From: CBDCGJ01 sp965238305
GTDB taxonomy: Bacteria; Pseudomonadota; Alphaproteobacteria; GCA-2731375
DNA length: 64,000 nt
Reading direction: 5' to 3'
Assembly: GCA_965238305.1 (NCBI GenBank)
Contig: CBDEHK010000001.1
Span: 1,736,001 to 1,800,000, forward strand
The notes under the pieces were generated by a model. The model did no database searches. It worked only from the letters and a program-made list of their open reading frames with translations, and had not been told where the DNA came from. Shown piece by piece: positions 36,551 to 45,251 of this stretch (positions within the stretch are counted from its first letter, which is position 1; the number at the start of each line of letters is the position of its first letter). Made by a program: the position numbers and the translations under genes.

Positions 36551-38638
36551 ATGAACGGCCTAAAGTTTCGAATTCTTGCGAGCTTCATAACCAGCGCCTT
36601 TGTCATGATCATTGCCATCGCTACGGTCGTATCATGGAAGTTGAATGAGAGTACTAGCAAACAAGCGAACTTAGTCTCCAAGGTCGTTGAGAAACAAGCC
36701 GGCGACCGCTTGAGCGGTCATTTCAATATGTTGCAGTTTTTCATCAATGGAATTCGGGGCAGCCTGGAAACAAAACTGAGCTTCCTGGGGAAAAGCCCAG
36801 AGGTAGTAAAACTAGTTGAGGACAATGAGCAAAAGCAATTGGCAGCGAAGCTGAAACTGGCAGCCAAGACCGGAGAGCTTGATTTTCTACTCGTCTTCGA
36901 TCTCAAAGGTATTGCGCTCACATCGTTTCCGAAAGACGTCAACGACATCGGTCTGAAAAAACACTATCAAATTTGGAAGAAGTATCTGAAAATCCCCACC
37001 TTGTTGGCCAGCAAGGAAGAGACAGCGAAAAATACGGTAGGTGGGATATTGCGGCTTGAGCCGGCTGTATTGCGGGATATCGGCTTAACTGGCGAAAAAG
37101 ATCTTGCCGCCAGCGCGATCACGGTCCTATCCGCAACAATCATAAAGGACGACTTCGGTGATCCCATGGCTGTTTTTATTGCCGGTAAACTTTTGAACGC
37201 TCATAACAAACCATTGCAACAGCTACATCGTATCACAGGATCAAATTTTGCCGTTTACCTTGCTTCAACTCCCATTGCGAACGCCGGATTTAGCGGATCC
37301 GTACCCAAGATTAGCGAGGCGCTGCGCACGGAAATCGCCAAAGCAGGCACAGCAAAGACTGTCCTGGAGGCCGACGGCGTGCGCGCCATTGCATCCTGTT
37401 CGCGGATAATAGGCGGGCAGGTTGGCACCTTGTGCGCCATCATTCCAGAAGCCAGTGTGAAAGAGGCTCAGACAGTCATGGCAGCCCTTGCCGCTCAGAG
37501 CAGGAAATCCGTTCAGACCTGGATCATCATTGTTGGCATTGTCTCGTTGCTCTGCTTTGCCATTCTCTCGCTGTATCTCGTCGCCAAGATCGTTGGACCA
37601 CTGGTCACCATGACAAAGGCGATGAAATACCTTGCTGACGGCCAACACGATGTCGAAATCCCATCTTTACAGTCTAAAGACGAGATCGGCACCATGGCCC
37701 GGGCGGTGCAAATTTTCAAGGAAGACGCTATCGTGAAAAAACGCATGGCTGCTGACCAGGTTGAAACGGAAAAGCGCGCCGAAGAAGAAAAACGCAAAGG
37801 TCAGCTTAAGTTGGCGGATGACCTTGAGTATAGCGTAAAGGGCGTGGTCGAGGCGATCGCAGGGGCATCCATAGAAATGCGGACCACTGCCGAAACCATG
37901 TCCAAAACGGTCAAACAGGCTGGCGACCAGTCGACTGCGGTGGTCAGTGCGACTGAGGATGCATCAACCAATGTGCAGACCGTGGCTGCGGCCACCGAAG
38001 AGCTGTCCATTTCGGTCGCCGAAATCAGCCGTCAGGCGTCGGAGTCTCTTGAAATCACTAGTGAAGCCGAAGAGACCAGCCAGCAGGCAACGGCGACTAT
38101 CGAGAAGCTAGCTGAATCGGCACAAGAGATCGGGGATGTCGTCAACATGATCCGGGGTATAGCCGAACAGACCAACCTATTGGCCCTGAACGCCACCATA
38201 GAAGCTGCCCGAGCCGGAGACGCAGGCAGGGGCTTTGCGGTGGTTGCCAGTGAAGTAAAGTCGCTCGCAAATCAAACCGCCAAGGCTACCGAGCAGATCG
38301 CCACCCAGATCGACAGTATGCAGGTGGCTACGGATGCGTCGGTCAACACTATCGAGGATATCCGAGTCGTGATTGCCCAGCTCGGCGACACCGCAGGGAC
38401 CATCGCGACATCGGTGAGCCAGCAAAGCACCGCCACCGGGGAGATTTCCCGCAACGCGCTGTTGGCAGCGGAGGGAACCCAAGCGGTATCGAGCAGTATC
38501 TCTTCTATCCGAACCGCAGTGGGGGAAACCGGAGATTCGGCCCGGCATGTTCTTGATGCGGCCGGCGAGCTCTCACAGCAATCCGAGACCTTGCACCAGC
38601 AAATGGACAAGTTTTTGACCGAAATTCGTGCTGCTTGA
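36551..38638 (+). CDS. Methyl-accepting chemotaxis protein
   Basis: 695 residues. TM1 lies at about residues 8-28. A ~290-residue periplasmic sensory region follows (Cache-like: LDFLLVFDLKGIALTSFP...FAVYLASTPIANAGFSG), then TM2 (about 322-345, TWIIIVGIVSLLCFAILSLY), a HAMP (about 346-398), and the cytoplasmic signalling domain. Its hairpin tip reads IAEQTNLLALNATIEAARAG (about 535-560). No C-terminal CheR-tether pentapeptide is seen. It follows a PstS-like binding protein by 88 bases containing a hairpin, an arrangement that suggests indirect sensing through the bound periplasmic protein. A strong terminator lies downstream. Confidence 0.93.
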   Translation: MNGLKFRILASFITSAFVMIIAIATVVSWKLNESTSKQANLVSKVVEKQAGDRLSGHFNMLQFFINGIRGSLETKLSFLGKSPEVVKLVEDNEQKQLAAKLKLAAKTGELDFLLVFDLKGIALTSFPKDVNDIGLKKHYQIWKKYLKIPTLLASKEETAKNTVGGILRLEPAVLRDIGLTGEKDLAASAITVLSATIIKDDFGDPMAVFIAGKLLNAHNKPLQQLHRITGSNFAVYLASTPIANAGFSGSVPKISEALRTEIAKAGTAKTVLEADGVRAIASCSRIIGGQVGTLCAIIPEASVKEAQTVMAALAAQSRKSVQTWIIIVGIVSLLCFAILSLYLVAKIVGPLVTMTKAMKYLADGQHDVEIPSLQSKDEIGTMARAVQIFKEDAIVKKRMAADQVETEKRAEEEKRKGQLKLADDLEYSVKGVVEAIAGASIEMRTTAETMSKTVKQAGDQSTAVVSATEDASTNVQTVAAATEELSISVAEISRQASESLEITSEAEETSQQATATIEKLAESAQEIGDVVNMIRGIAEQTNLLALNATIEAARAGDAGRGFAVVASEVKSLANQTAKATEQIATQIDSMQVATDASVNTIEDIRVVIAQLGDTAGTIATSVSQQSTATGEISRNALLAAEGTQAVSSSISSIRTAVGETGDSARHVLDAAGELSQQSETLHQQMDKFLTEIRAA

Positions 38639-38745
38639 TTGCTATGCTCGAATGTCTGCTGTAGTTCGATTTGGGGGTAGTGAAAAATCCTGAATTTGGC
38701 CTTCAGTGGAATGGATGATGCAGAGCATTATCCGTGAACATGAAT

Positions 38746-38771
38746 AATCCCTCGCCTTCAAGCGAGGGATT
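38746..38771. terminator. Bidirectional intrinsic terminator between convergent genes
   Basis: A perfect 10-bp stem AATCCCTCGC/GCGAGGGATT with loop CTTCAA, between the end of the chemoreceptor gene (38638) and the end of the convergent small gene (38782). Short T/A runs flank it on each side. Confidence 0.75.
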
Positions 38772-38781
38772 TAACCCATCT

Positions 38782-39048
38782 CTACAATTTGCAGTCACGG
38801 CAATGGCCGTCCTCGTCAACAAATTCACTGAATTCGGTAAGCAGCATATTGCATATGTCGGCGTACGCCTCAGATTTCTCAAACGGAACATCACCGCCTC
38901 CACCCTCGTTCGATTGCCGCAGCAACCACCCGAGCACACAAACCTGATAATTGAATAACCACTCCAAATACTTGGCACCACCCACAATGTGGTGCGGGTG
39001 AACAACCTCCTTCTTGGTGATGTTCACCAGTTTGTAATACTGTCCCAT
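38782..39048 (-). CDS. Small conserved MGQYY-type hypothetical protein
   Basis: 88 residues from ATG 39048 (TTG 39054 precedes it by two codons). It begins MGQYYKLVNITKKEVVHPHH and continues GGAKYLEWL. This N-terminal pattern (MGQY-x2-VN-x3-KE-x-I-x-PH...G.K..E) is shared by small hypothetical proteins in diverse bacteria and archaea. Two pairs of C-terminal Cys/His residues (GHCRDC) could bind a metal. It is monocistronic, convergent with the chemoreceptor gene and ends at the shared terminator. Function unknown. Confidence 0.6.
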   Translation of the reverse strand: MGQYYKLVNITKKEVVHPHHIVGGAKYLEWLFNYQVCVLGWLLRQSNEGGGGDVPFEKSEAYADICNMLLTEFSEFVDEDGHCRDCKL

Positions 39049-39245
39049 AGGCAAATAGGATTATTTGATAACCCGAGAACCTGTCACGTCCATGATGGAA
39101 GCGACACGAGCACGTGACTGTTACTCAACACCGCAGAACCCAATGCAAGCGAGCACGGACGTGCGCACATAGACGGTGTTCCGCGCCGACAATGTTAGAA
39201 ATGCCATCTCAAAAAAACTACGTTTTTAGAAATGGCCGAGCCTGG

Positions 39246-39287
39246 ACCTGACCGCATCTCGGTCAGGTGCTCCTTTTTTTAAGAATT
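39246..39287 (+). terminator. Orphan rho-independent terminator
   Basis: The stem ACCTGACCG (39246-39254)/CGGTCAGGT (39260-39268) with loop CATCT is followed by GCTCC and seven Ts. It is oriented for plus-strand transcription, yet the nearest plus gene upstream ends at 38638 behind its own terminator. That suggests a short untranslated transcript starting between about 39060 and 39200. Confidence 0.7.
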
Positions 39288-39291
39288 TGTT

Positions 39292-39319
39292 TGGTGCTTG
39301 CATACAAAAGCAAGCACCA
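39292..39319. repeat. Perfect 10-bp inverted repeat
   Basis: TGGTGCTTGC (39292-39301) and GCAAGCACCA (39310-39319), with an 8-base loop ATACAAAA. No T-run follows on either strand. It could be a protein-binding site or an RNA structure. Confidence 0.6.
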
Positions 39320-39537
39320 TTCCTAAGATATACCTTTGCATACCTCTCTGAGTGACTACGTCGTCACGCGCCCGGCCCTGATCTTTCTGTCCTCAGGCCG
39401 AAATGTGCATGGTCGAACGTCCGTGTTAGCAGTGAGACTATGATCACGAAACCCTTGCGAATCCTCCAAACCAATTTACTTTATGATGAGCATGGGAGAA
39501 GGGTCAGGGCGGGCTCATCTCGTTCATTCAATATCTC

Positions 39538-39998
39538 CTATTCCGCCGCCGCGCGGGTTCGGGCTAGATGGTTGCAGGCGATGAAAAAGGCGTCAAACTT
39601 CCATAGGCCTGCGCCATCATAGGCTGACAATTTTCGGTTCACAATGAGCGGAATGACCAGCTCCGCGATACCTCCGTGGGAGCGCCGCGGTTCATTCAAA
39701 CCGGAAAATTCATGCTGTGAAGTGATGCTGCCAATCACCTTGTCTTTGACCGGAACCACGACAATGTCGCCAATACATTCCGGCGACAATTCAAAAGTCC
39801 GCGCCGCGCCGCCTTGTCGTAAGCGACCTCGATTCCGTCCAGGTCCCGGATCCGGGCGAACAAGCCGTCGGTGTTGCAATTCGCCGGCAGATAAGCGGAG
39901 GCATAAGAGCCGAGCGCGCCGTGATGCACGACATAAGGATCGGTGATCGGCCAAATCACCTAGGCCACGATTGAGCCTTGGGGGTGTGAATGCTTTGC
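39538..39998 (-). pseudogene. Phosphonoacetate hydrolase (PhnA-type) C-terminal pseudogene
   Basis: Three frames on the minus strand together spell the end of a phosphonoacetate hydrolase of the alkaline-phosphatase superfamily. First comes HPQGSIVA, then a TAG (39962-39960). Next, in the same frame, VIWPITDPYVVHHGALGSYA continues to IEVAYDKAARR. After a frameshift near 39830 it resumes as FELSPECIGDIVVVPVKDKV, then EPRRSHGGIAELVIPLIVNR and FDAFFIACNH. DPYVVHHGALGS and the SHGG metal-ligand motif are diagnostic. The N-terminal catalytic Thr region is absent. The gene is dead, but it shows this genome once had the 2-aminoethylphosphonate to phosphonoacetate route, consistent with phnW at 58043-59230. 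Confidence 0.78.
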
Positions 39999-40123
39999 CC
40001 CCGCGCATCCGTAACGCTTGTGGCTTGGTGATTGCAAGTTAGTTGAAGCCACTGGATAATGTGTCGCACTGGTCTCAACGACGAAACGGTTGGCGGGCGA
40101 TTTAATTTTTGCGGAGCGGATAG

Positions 40124-41296
40124 ATGAACAATCTCAACGCCGGTAGACATTTTTTACAAATTCCGGGCCCTTCCAATGTGCCAGAACGGGTTTTACGGGC
40201 CATGGCGGCGCCGACAATAGATCACCGTGGGCCCGAATTTGCGCAACTCAGCCTTGGTATTTTCGCAGACTTGGGCAAAATCTTCCGTACCAGTAGTTCG
40301 GTAATCATTTATCCGTCTTCGGGCACCGGTGCTTGGGAAGCAGCACTGGCCAATGTGCTGGCACCCGGGGATAAAGTATTGATGTTCGAAACCGGGCATT
40401 TTGCCAACCTTTGGCACGATTTAGCTCAGCGGTTGGGCTTGGCAGCGGAACTGATACCAGGCGACTGGCGCCATCCCGTCGATGCCGCCTTGCTGGAAGA
40501 GAAACTACGTGCCGACAGTGGCGCGACCATCAAAGCGGTTTGCGTTGTGCACAATGAAACCGCAACCGGGGTAACTTCGGATATCGTCGCTATTCGCCGG
40601 GCAATTGATGAGGCGGGCCATCCGGCACTTTTGATGGTCGATACTATCTCTTCTCTTTGTTGTAGTAATTATCAACATGATGCCTGGGGAGTGGATGTCA
40701 CGATAGGTGGCTCTCAAAAAGGTCTGATGATGCCGCCAGGTCTTGGTTTCAATGCGATTAGCCAGAAAGCCTTGCAGCACTCGGACACTAACAGTATGTC
40801 GATGTCATATTGGCGTTGGCGCGAGATGATAGAGCTGAATGAGAAAGGCTTTTTCCCTTATACGCCAGCGACCAATCTTTTGTATGGTTTACGCGAAGCG
40901 ATGGATATGTTGCTTGGCGAAGGTCTGGATGCGGTTGTGGCTCGTCACGCGCGTCTGGCCGCCGCTTCTCGCCAAGCAGTGCAGGCCTGGGGTTTGGAAA
41001 CCCAATGCTTGGAGAACGCTGCGCACAGCAACGCGCTAACCGCGATACGCTTACCCGATGGTTACAATGCCGATGATTTTCGTCGATTGGTCTTGCAAAA
41101 ATTCAATATGTCGCTCGGCAATGGTCTCTCGAAAGTGGCGGGAAAGGTTTTCCGCATTGGCCATCTAGGTGATTTCAATGATCTGATGTTGATGGGGACA
41201 TTATCGGGCGTGGAGATGGGATTGGATTTGGCGGGTATTCCGCACCAAAACGGTGGTGTCATGGCGGCAATGTCGCATCTGCGAGATAGCGTTTGA
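40124..41296 (+). CDS. Class V aminotransferase, serine/alanine-glyoxylate aminotransferase type
   Basis: 390 residues with GGAGCGG upstream. Fold-type I PLP enzyme of the SgaA/AGXT group: IPGPSNVPERVLRAMAAPTI at the N-terminus, SSGTGAWEAALANVL (cofactor phosphate loop), VVHNETATGV, MVDTISSL (Asp contacting PLP), Lys199 in GGSQKGLMMPPG as the Schiff-base lysine, and FRIGHLGDFNDLMLMGTLSG near the C-terminus. Family members move amino groups from serine or alanine to glyoxylate. It is followed after 154 bases by a peptide-type ABC transporter on the same strand and faces the phosphonoacetate hydrolase pseudogene head-to-head. Its relative PhnW lies at 58043-59230, but the motifs here are SgaA-like. 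Confidence 0.85.
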   Translation: MNNLNAGRHFLQIPGPSNVPERVLRAMAAPTIDHRGPEFAQLSLGIFADLGKIFRTSSSVIIYPSSGTGAWEAALANVLAPGDKVLMFETGHFANLWHDLAQRLGLAAELIPGDWRHPVDAALLEEKLRADSGATIKAVCVVHNETATGVTSDIVAIRRAIDEAGHPALLMVDTISSLCCSNYQHDAWGVDVTIGGSQKGLMMPPGLGFNAISQKALQHSDTNSMSMSYWRWREMIELNEKGFFPYTPATNLLYGLREAMDMLLGEGLDAVVARHARLAAASRQAVQAWGLETQCLENAAHSNALTAIRLPDGYNADDFRRLVLQKFNMSLGNGLSKVAGKVFRIGHLGDFNDLMLMGTLSGVEMGLDLAGIPHQNGGVMAAMSHLRDSV

Positions 41297-41450
41297 GCTA
41301 TAAAGCAACAATTTCGTGAGATACTGGTGCGTAAAATAATCACCGATTGATGATGTCATTGACAAAATTGTCCAACGTTCATTAATATTTCCACTGTCCG
41401 CCTAACGTAAAAAAATAAATCAACGGCGCGATAGGATAGGGGCGGTTGTT

Positions 41451-42449
41451 TTGGAAACACTGCTGCAGGTAAAGGGGCTTCGAACGGAGTTTTATACTTT
41501 CGACGGCACAGTAAAGGCTGTCGGTGGGATATCTTATTCCGTTGGAGTCGGGGAAACGGTGGCCATCGTCGGGGAAAGCGGATGTGGAAAATCCGTTGGG
41601 GCGATGAGCATTCTGCGATTGATACCGGACCCGCCGGGGCACATTGCCGCCGGCGAGGTCATTTTTATGGGTCGGGATCTGCTAAGCATTGACGAAACGG
41701 AAATACGCCAAGTACGCGGACAGCAGATCGCCATGATTTTCCAAGAACCAATGACGTCGCTCAACCCGGTTTTAACCATTGGATTACAACTGGCGGAAAC
41801 GGTGATGCAGCATTTGGATGTCAGCCGCGAAACCGCGGATGCCCGTGCCTTAGAGCTGTTGCGATTGGTTGGTATTTCCGATCCGGAACGCCGTCTGGCG
41901 CAATATCCGCATCATTTGAGCGGCGGTATGCGTCAACGGGTGATGATCGCCATGGCGCTGTCGTGTGAGCCGAAATTGATTATCGCCGACGAACCGACGA
42001 CCGCTCTTGATGTGACGATTCAGGCGCAGATCTTGGAACTGATGCGGGACCTGTCGGCACGTCTGGGCGTGGCGATGATAATCATCACCCACAATTTGGG
42101 TGTGGTCGCACGTTACGCCAATCGGGTGAACGTGATGTATGCTGGACTGATCGTCGAATGCGGCAGCGCGGTACAGATATATCACCATCCCCGGCACCCC
42201 TATACGCTGGGATTATTGGCCTCTGTGCCACGGTTGGACCAACCGCGAGGCACCAAACTCATTCCGATAGAAGGGCAGCCGCCGGATCTAACCCGGCTGG
42301 ACGCTGGTTGTCCATTCCGTCCGCGTTGCCGTTTCGAGGTGGACCGCTGCGCCCAGGAAAACCCGACGCTGGCGTCGACCGAGGACGGTCACGCCGTAGC
42401 CTGTTGGCAAAGTGATGCAGTGGCATCCGGGCAAGCGCATGCTTCATGA
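41451..42449 (+). CDS. Oligopeptide-type ABC transporter ATPase (OppD/DppD family)
   Basis: 332 residues from a TTG at 41451, preceded by AGGATAGGGG. Walker A is GESGCGKSVGAM (about residues 40-51), the Q-loop is IFQEPMTSLNP, the signature is LSGGMRQRVMIAMAL, Walker B is LIIADEPTTALDV, and the switch His is in IITHNLGV. The C-terminal oligo_HPY extension carries a four-Cys cluster (CPFRPRCRFEVDRCAQ...ACWQ) as in DppD/OppD. It is the first gene of a five-gene transporter (ATPase, ATPase, binding protein, two permeases). It overlaps or nearly touches the second ATPase. Confidence 0.92.
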   Translation: METLLQVKGLRTEFYTFDGTVKAVGGISYSVGVGETVAIVGESGCGKSVGAMSILRLIPDPPGHIAAGEVIFMGRDLLSIDETEIRQVRGQQIAMIFQEPMTSLNPVLTIGLQLAETVMQHLDVSRETADARALELLRLVGISDPERRLAQYPHHLSGGMRQRVMIAMALSCEPKLIIADEPTTALDVTIQAQILELMRDLSARLGVAMIIITHNLGVVARYANRVNVMYAGLIVECGSAVQIYHHPRHPYTLGLLASVPRLDQPRGTKLIPIEGQPPDLTRLDAGCPFRPRCRFEVDRCAQENPTLASTEDGHAVACWQSDAVASGQAHAS

Positions 42450-42462
42450 GGAAACTGACAAC

Positions 42463-43488
42463 GTGAGTGTGAAGGAAAATTCGGTGGCGGCTGCACTGGC
42501 CTCAACAGCGGATGACGACTACCTGCTGGAAGTCCGGGATTTGAAAATGCATTTCGCCGTTACCGAGGGAATGTTCGTGCAACGAAATGTAGCGCAAGTG
42601 AAAGCCGTTGATGGCGTCAGCTTCAATATCCGGCGCGGAGAAATCCTCGGCTTGGTCGGAGAATCCGGCTGCGGCAAAACCACTGTCGGGCGTTGTATTT
42701 TGCAATTGGAAAAACCGACCTCCGGCGAAATTCGTATTAACGGTGAAGATGTTTCGGGATTCGCTTCCAAGGACCTTGTACGCATGCGCCAACAGGTTCA
42801 GGTAATTTTCCAAGATCCATATAGCTCACTCAATCCACGGATGAAAATTGGTCAAATTTTGTCGGAACCGATGAAAGTTCACGGCATTGTAACGGATGCA
42901 AAAGAGCGGCAGGCAAGGGTTTCCGAATTGTTGAGTATATGTGGCTTAAACCCGAAGTTCGCTGATCGTTATCCGCATGAGATGAGCGGCGGACAACGCC
43001 AACGTGTGGGTATTGCCCGGGCTCTCGCCATGAATCCGCAATTCATCGTTTGCGATGAAGCCGTCTCGGCGCTTGATGTTTCGATTCAGGCCCAGATTAT
43101 CAATTTGCTGGAAGATTTGCGCGATAGATTTAACTTGAGCTACCTGTTTATCGCGCACGACCTTAGCGTGGTGCGGCATATTAGTCACCGGGTGGCGGTG
43201 ATGTATCTGGGGAAAATCGCCGAGCTGGCGGAGTGCGACGAACTCTTTGATCATCCCTTGCATCCCTATACCAAGGCGCTTTTGAGCGCCGTACCAATTA
43301 CCGATCCTGTTATCGAAGCCGATCGGGAGCATCAAGTTCTTGCCGGTGAAGTACCGAGTGCGATCAAACCGCCCAGCGGTTGCGTCTTTCATCCCCGATG
43401 TCCGATCGCGGTCCCCGAATGTTCTCAGGCGGTACCGCCGCTTAAGGAAGTTCGACCGGGCCATTTTGTTGCCTGTAGGGAGGTGTGA
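42463..43488 (+). CDS. Oligopeptide-type ABC transporter ATPase (OppF/DppF family)
   Basis: 341 residues if started at GTG 42463. In-frame ATG 42439 and GTG 42412, which overlap the first ATPase, are alternatives; GAGG at 42453 favours the later site. Walker A is GESGCGKTTVGRC, the Q-loop is IFQDPYSSLNPRMKIGQIL, the signature is MSGGQRQRVGIARAL, Walker B is FIVCDEAVSALDV, the switch is FIAHDLSVVRHI, and the C-terminal HPY extension is CVFHPRCPIAVPECSQ. It forms the nucleotide-binding pair with the preceding protein at the inner membrane. Confidence 0.92.
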   Translation: MSVKENSVAAALASTADDDYLLEVRDLKMHFAVTEGMFVQRNVAQVKAVDGVSFNIRRGEILGLVGESGCGKTTVGRCILQLEKPTSGEIRINGEDVSGFASKDLVRMRQQVQVIFQDPYSSLNPRMKIGQILSEPMKVHGIVTDAKERQARVSELLSICGLNPKFADRYPHEMSGGQRQRVGIARALAMNPQFIVCDEAVSALDVSIQAQIINLLEDLRDRFNLSYLFIAHDLSVVRHISHRVAVMYLGKIAELAECDELFDHPLHPYTKALLSAVPITDPVIEADREHQVLAGEVPSAIKPPSGCVFHPRCPIAVPECSQAVPPLKEVRPGHFVACREV

Positions 43489-43553
43489 TCAGCTGTTGCG
43501 TATGATTTGTATCTGATTGGAGTAAAATTAATTCAAAGGGAAGGAAATAAACA

Positions 43554-45173
43554 ATGAAACGATCTAATACGCTCCTTGCCACTGCCGCAATTGCGGGAAT
43601 ATCCGTATTCCTTGCCGGCATTGTGCCCTCGATGGCGCAAACGCCGAAGCGTGGTGGCATCCTAAAATTTGTTATTCCGAGCAATCCGCCAAGCGCCGAC
43701 GGGCACCGTGAAACAACCTTTGGCACGATCCATCCATTCGCGCAGTTCTATAGCGTGCTAATCCGGGTGAACCCGTCCGATCCCGCGTCGACCACTGATT
43801 TCAAATGCGACCTGTGTGTTGGCGAGGTTCCTAAACCCTCGGATGATGGTCGCAAGTATTCATTCAAAATCCGCAAAGGCGTGAAGTTCCACGATGGCAG
43901 CAGCCTAAGTTCAGCGGATGTTAAAGCCACGTTTGACAAAATTATATTTCCTGGGGAAGGCGTGCCGAGCGCGCGGAAAGGGTTTTTCTCCATGGTCTCC
44001 AAGGTATCGGCACCGGACGCAGAGACAGTGGTATTCGACTTGAAGTATCCCTCAGGTGCTTTCATTCCGGCCCTGGCGATGCCTTACAACTTTGTCTATT
44101 CGAAAGCGATCCTCGATAAAGACATGCATTGGCATGAAAAGAATGTCATGGGTTCGGGGCCCTTCAAATTGGTCGAATGGCAACCCGGCGCCTTTATCAA
44201 AGGGACCCGCAACGCCGACTATTACCATGAAGGCCAGCCTTATCTTGATGGCACCGAGGCGATTTTCGCCCGCAAACAGTCGGTCAATGTTCAAGCCATT
44301 CGTGGCGGTCGAGCCGACATACAGTTTCGCGGTTTCCCGCCGAAAAGCCGGGATGATTTGAAAAAGGCATTGGGCGATAAGATCACGGTGCAGGAAAGCG
44401 ACTGGAACTGCGCCCTGTTTGTAACTCCGAACACCAAACGCAAGCCCTTTGATGACGCCCGTGTGCGCCGGGCTTTGAGCTTGTCGATTGATCGTTGGGG
44501 GGGCTCGAAATACCTCTCGAAGATTGCGATCGTCAAAACTGTCGGTGGGATCGCCTTCCCGGGACATCCCTTGGCGGCGAACAAAGAGGAATTGCAATCG
44601 ATCGCCGGCTATTGGCCCGATATTGAAAAGTCGCGGACGGAAGCCAAGCGATTATTGACGGAGGCCGGTTTTCCAAACGGCCTCAAGTTCGAGTTCCACA
44701 ATCGCGGCGTCGATCAGCCCTATAAAATCGTTGGTACTTGGCTGATAGACCAATGGCGCAAGGTTGGGCTGGAGGCCACGCAACGGGTGCAACCGTCCGG
44801 ACCGTTTTACGCCACTTTGCGGAAGAAGAAAGACTTTGATGTTTCCATGGACTTCAATTGTCAATCCGTGGTGAACCCGCTGTTGGATGTCTCCAAGTTC
44901 CAATCCGACACCATTGCCGGCAACCAATATGCCGGTTATCAGGATCCGGAACTGGACAAGATGTTCGAGAAAATGAATCGCTCGGGCGATCCGGCCGAAC
45001 AACGACGGATCATGCGGCAGTTCGAAAAGCGTGCGCTCGACGAAAAGGCGTGGCAGTTCGTGACGCTTTGGTGGTATCGGATCATTCCGCATCGTACCAA
45101 GGTGAAAGGCTGGAAAATTAGCCCGTCACACTATCTCAACTTGGATCTCGCCAACGTTTGGTTGGACGAGTGA
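43554..45173 (+). CDS. Peptide/solute ABC transporter binding protein (SBP family 5)
   Basis: 539 residues; GGGAAGG precedes the ATG. Residues 1-28 are a signal peptide (cleavage near SMA-QTPKRGG). The SBP_bac_5 pattern is clear: RGGILKFVIPSNPP, YSFKIRKGVKFHDGSSLSSA (the family signature), NVMGSGPFKLVEWQPGAFIK, and DDARVRRALSLSIDRWG. Members bind di- and oligopeptides, nickel, opines, sugars or other cations. The preceding SgaA-type aminotransferase and following 2-hydroxyacid dehydrogenase hint at an amino-acid-like substrate, but specificity is not readable. A hairpin lies after its stop. Confidence 0.92.
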   Translation: MKRSNTLLATAAIAGISVFLAGIVPSMAQTPKRGGILKFVIPSNPPSADGHRETTFGTIHPFAQFYSVLIRVNPSDPASTTDFKCDLCVGEVPKPSDDGRKYSFKIRKGVKFHDGSSLSSADVKATFDKIIFPGEGVPSARKGFFSMVSKVSAPDAETVVFDLKYPSGAFIPALAMPYNFVYSKAILDKDMHWHEKNVMGSGPFKLVEWQPGAFIKGTRNADYYHEGQPYLDGTEAIFARKQSVNVQAIRGGRADIQFRGFPPKSRDDLKKALGDKITVQESDWNCALFVTPNTKRKPFDDARVRRALSLSIDRWGGSKYLSKIAIVKTVGGIAFPGHPLAANKEELQSIAGYWPDIEKSRTEAKRLLTEAGFPNGLKFEFHNRGVDQPYKIVGTWLIDQWRKVGLEATQRVQPSGPFYATLRKKKDFDVSMDFNCQSVVNPLLDVSKFQSDTIAGNQYAGYQDPELDKMFEKMNRSGDPAEQRRIMRQFEKRALDEKAWQFVTLWWYRIIPHRTKVKGWKISPSHYLNLDLANVWLDE

Positions 45174-45198
45174 GATCATTGCTTGAAATAACCTAAAC

Positions 45199-45232
45199 CG
45201 TCTGCCCATGTCACAACAGGCGTGGGCAGACG
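45199..45232 (+). promoter_or_regulatory. Hairpin between binding-protein and permease genes
   Basis: A perfect 10-bp stem CGTCTGCCCA (45199-45208)/TGGGCAGACG (45223-45232), with a 14-base loop and no T-tract. The position matches that of the hairpins after the other two binding-protein genes in the window. Probably it stabilises the upstream mRNA segment or dampens downstream expression. Confidence 0.7.
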
Positions 45233-45251
45233 TCCGGGGATTGCTACCGAT

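Larger units (their letters stand above)
39049..39537. other. Intergenic stretch rich in hairpins, possible small RNA
   Basis: About 490 bases with no protein gene. It holds an AAAAAACTACGTTTTT palindrome (near 39215), a terminator-like hairpin (39246-39287) and a second inverted repeat (39292-39319). No gene on the plus strand ends here, so an independent transcript is possible. Confidence 0.4.
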
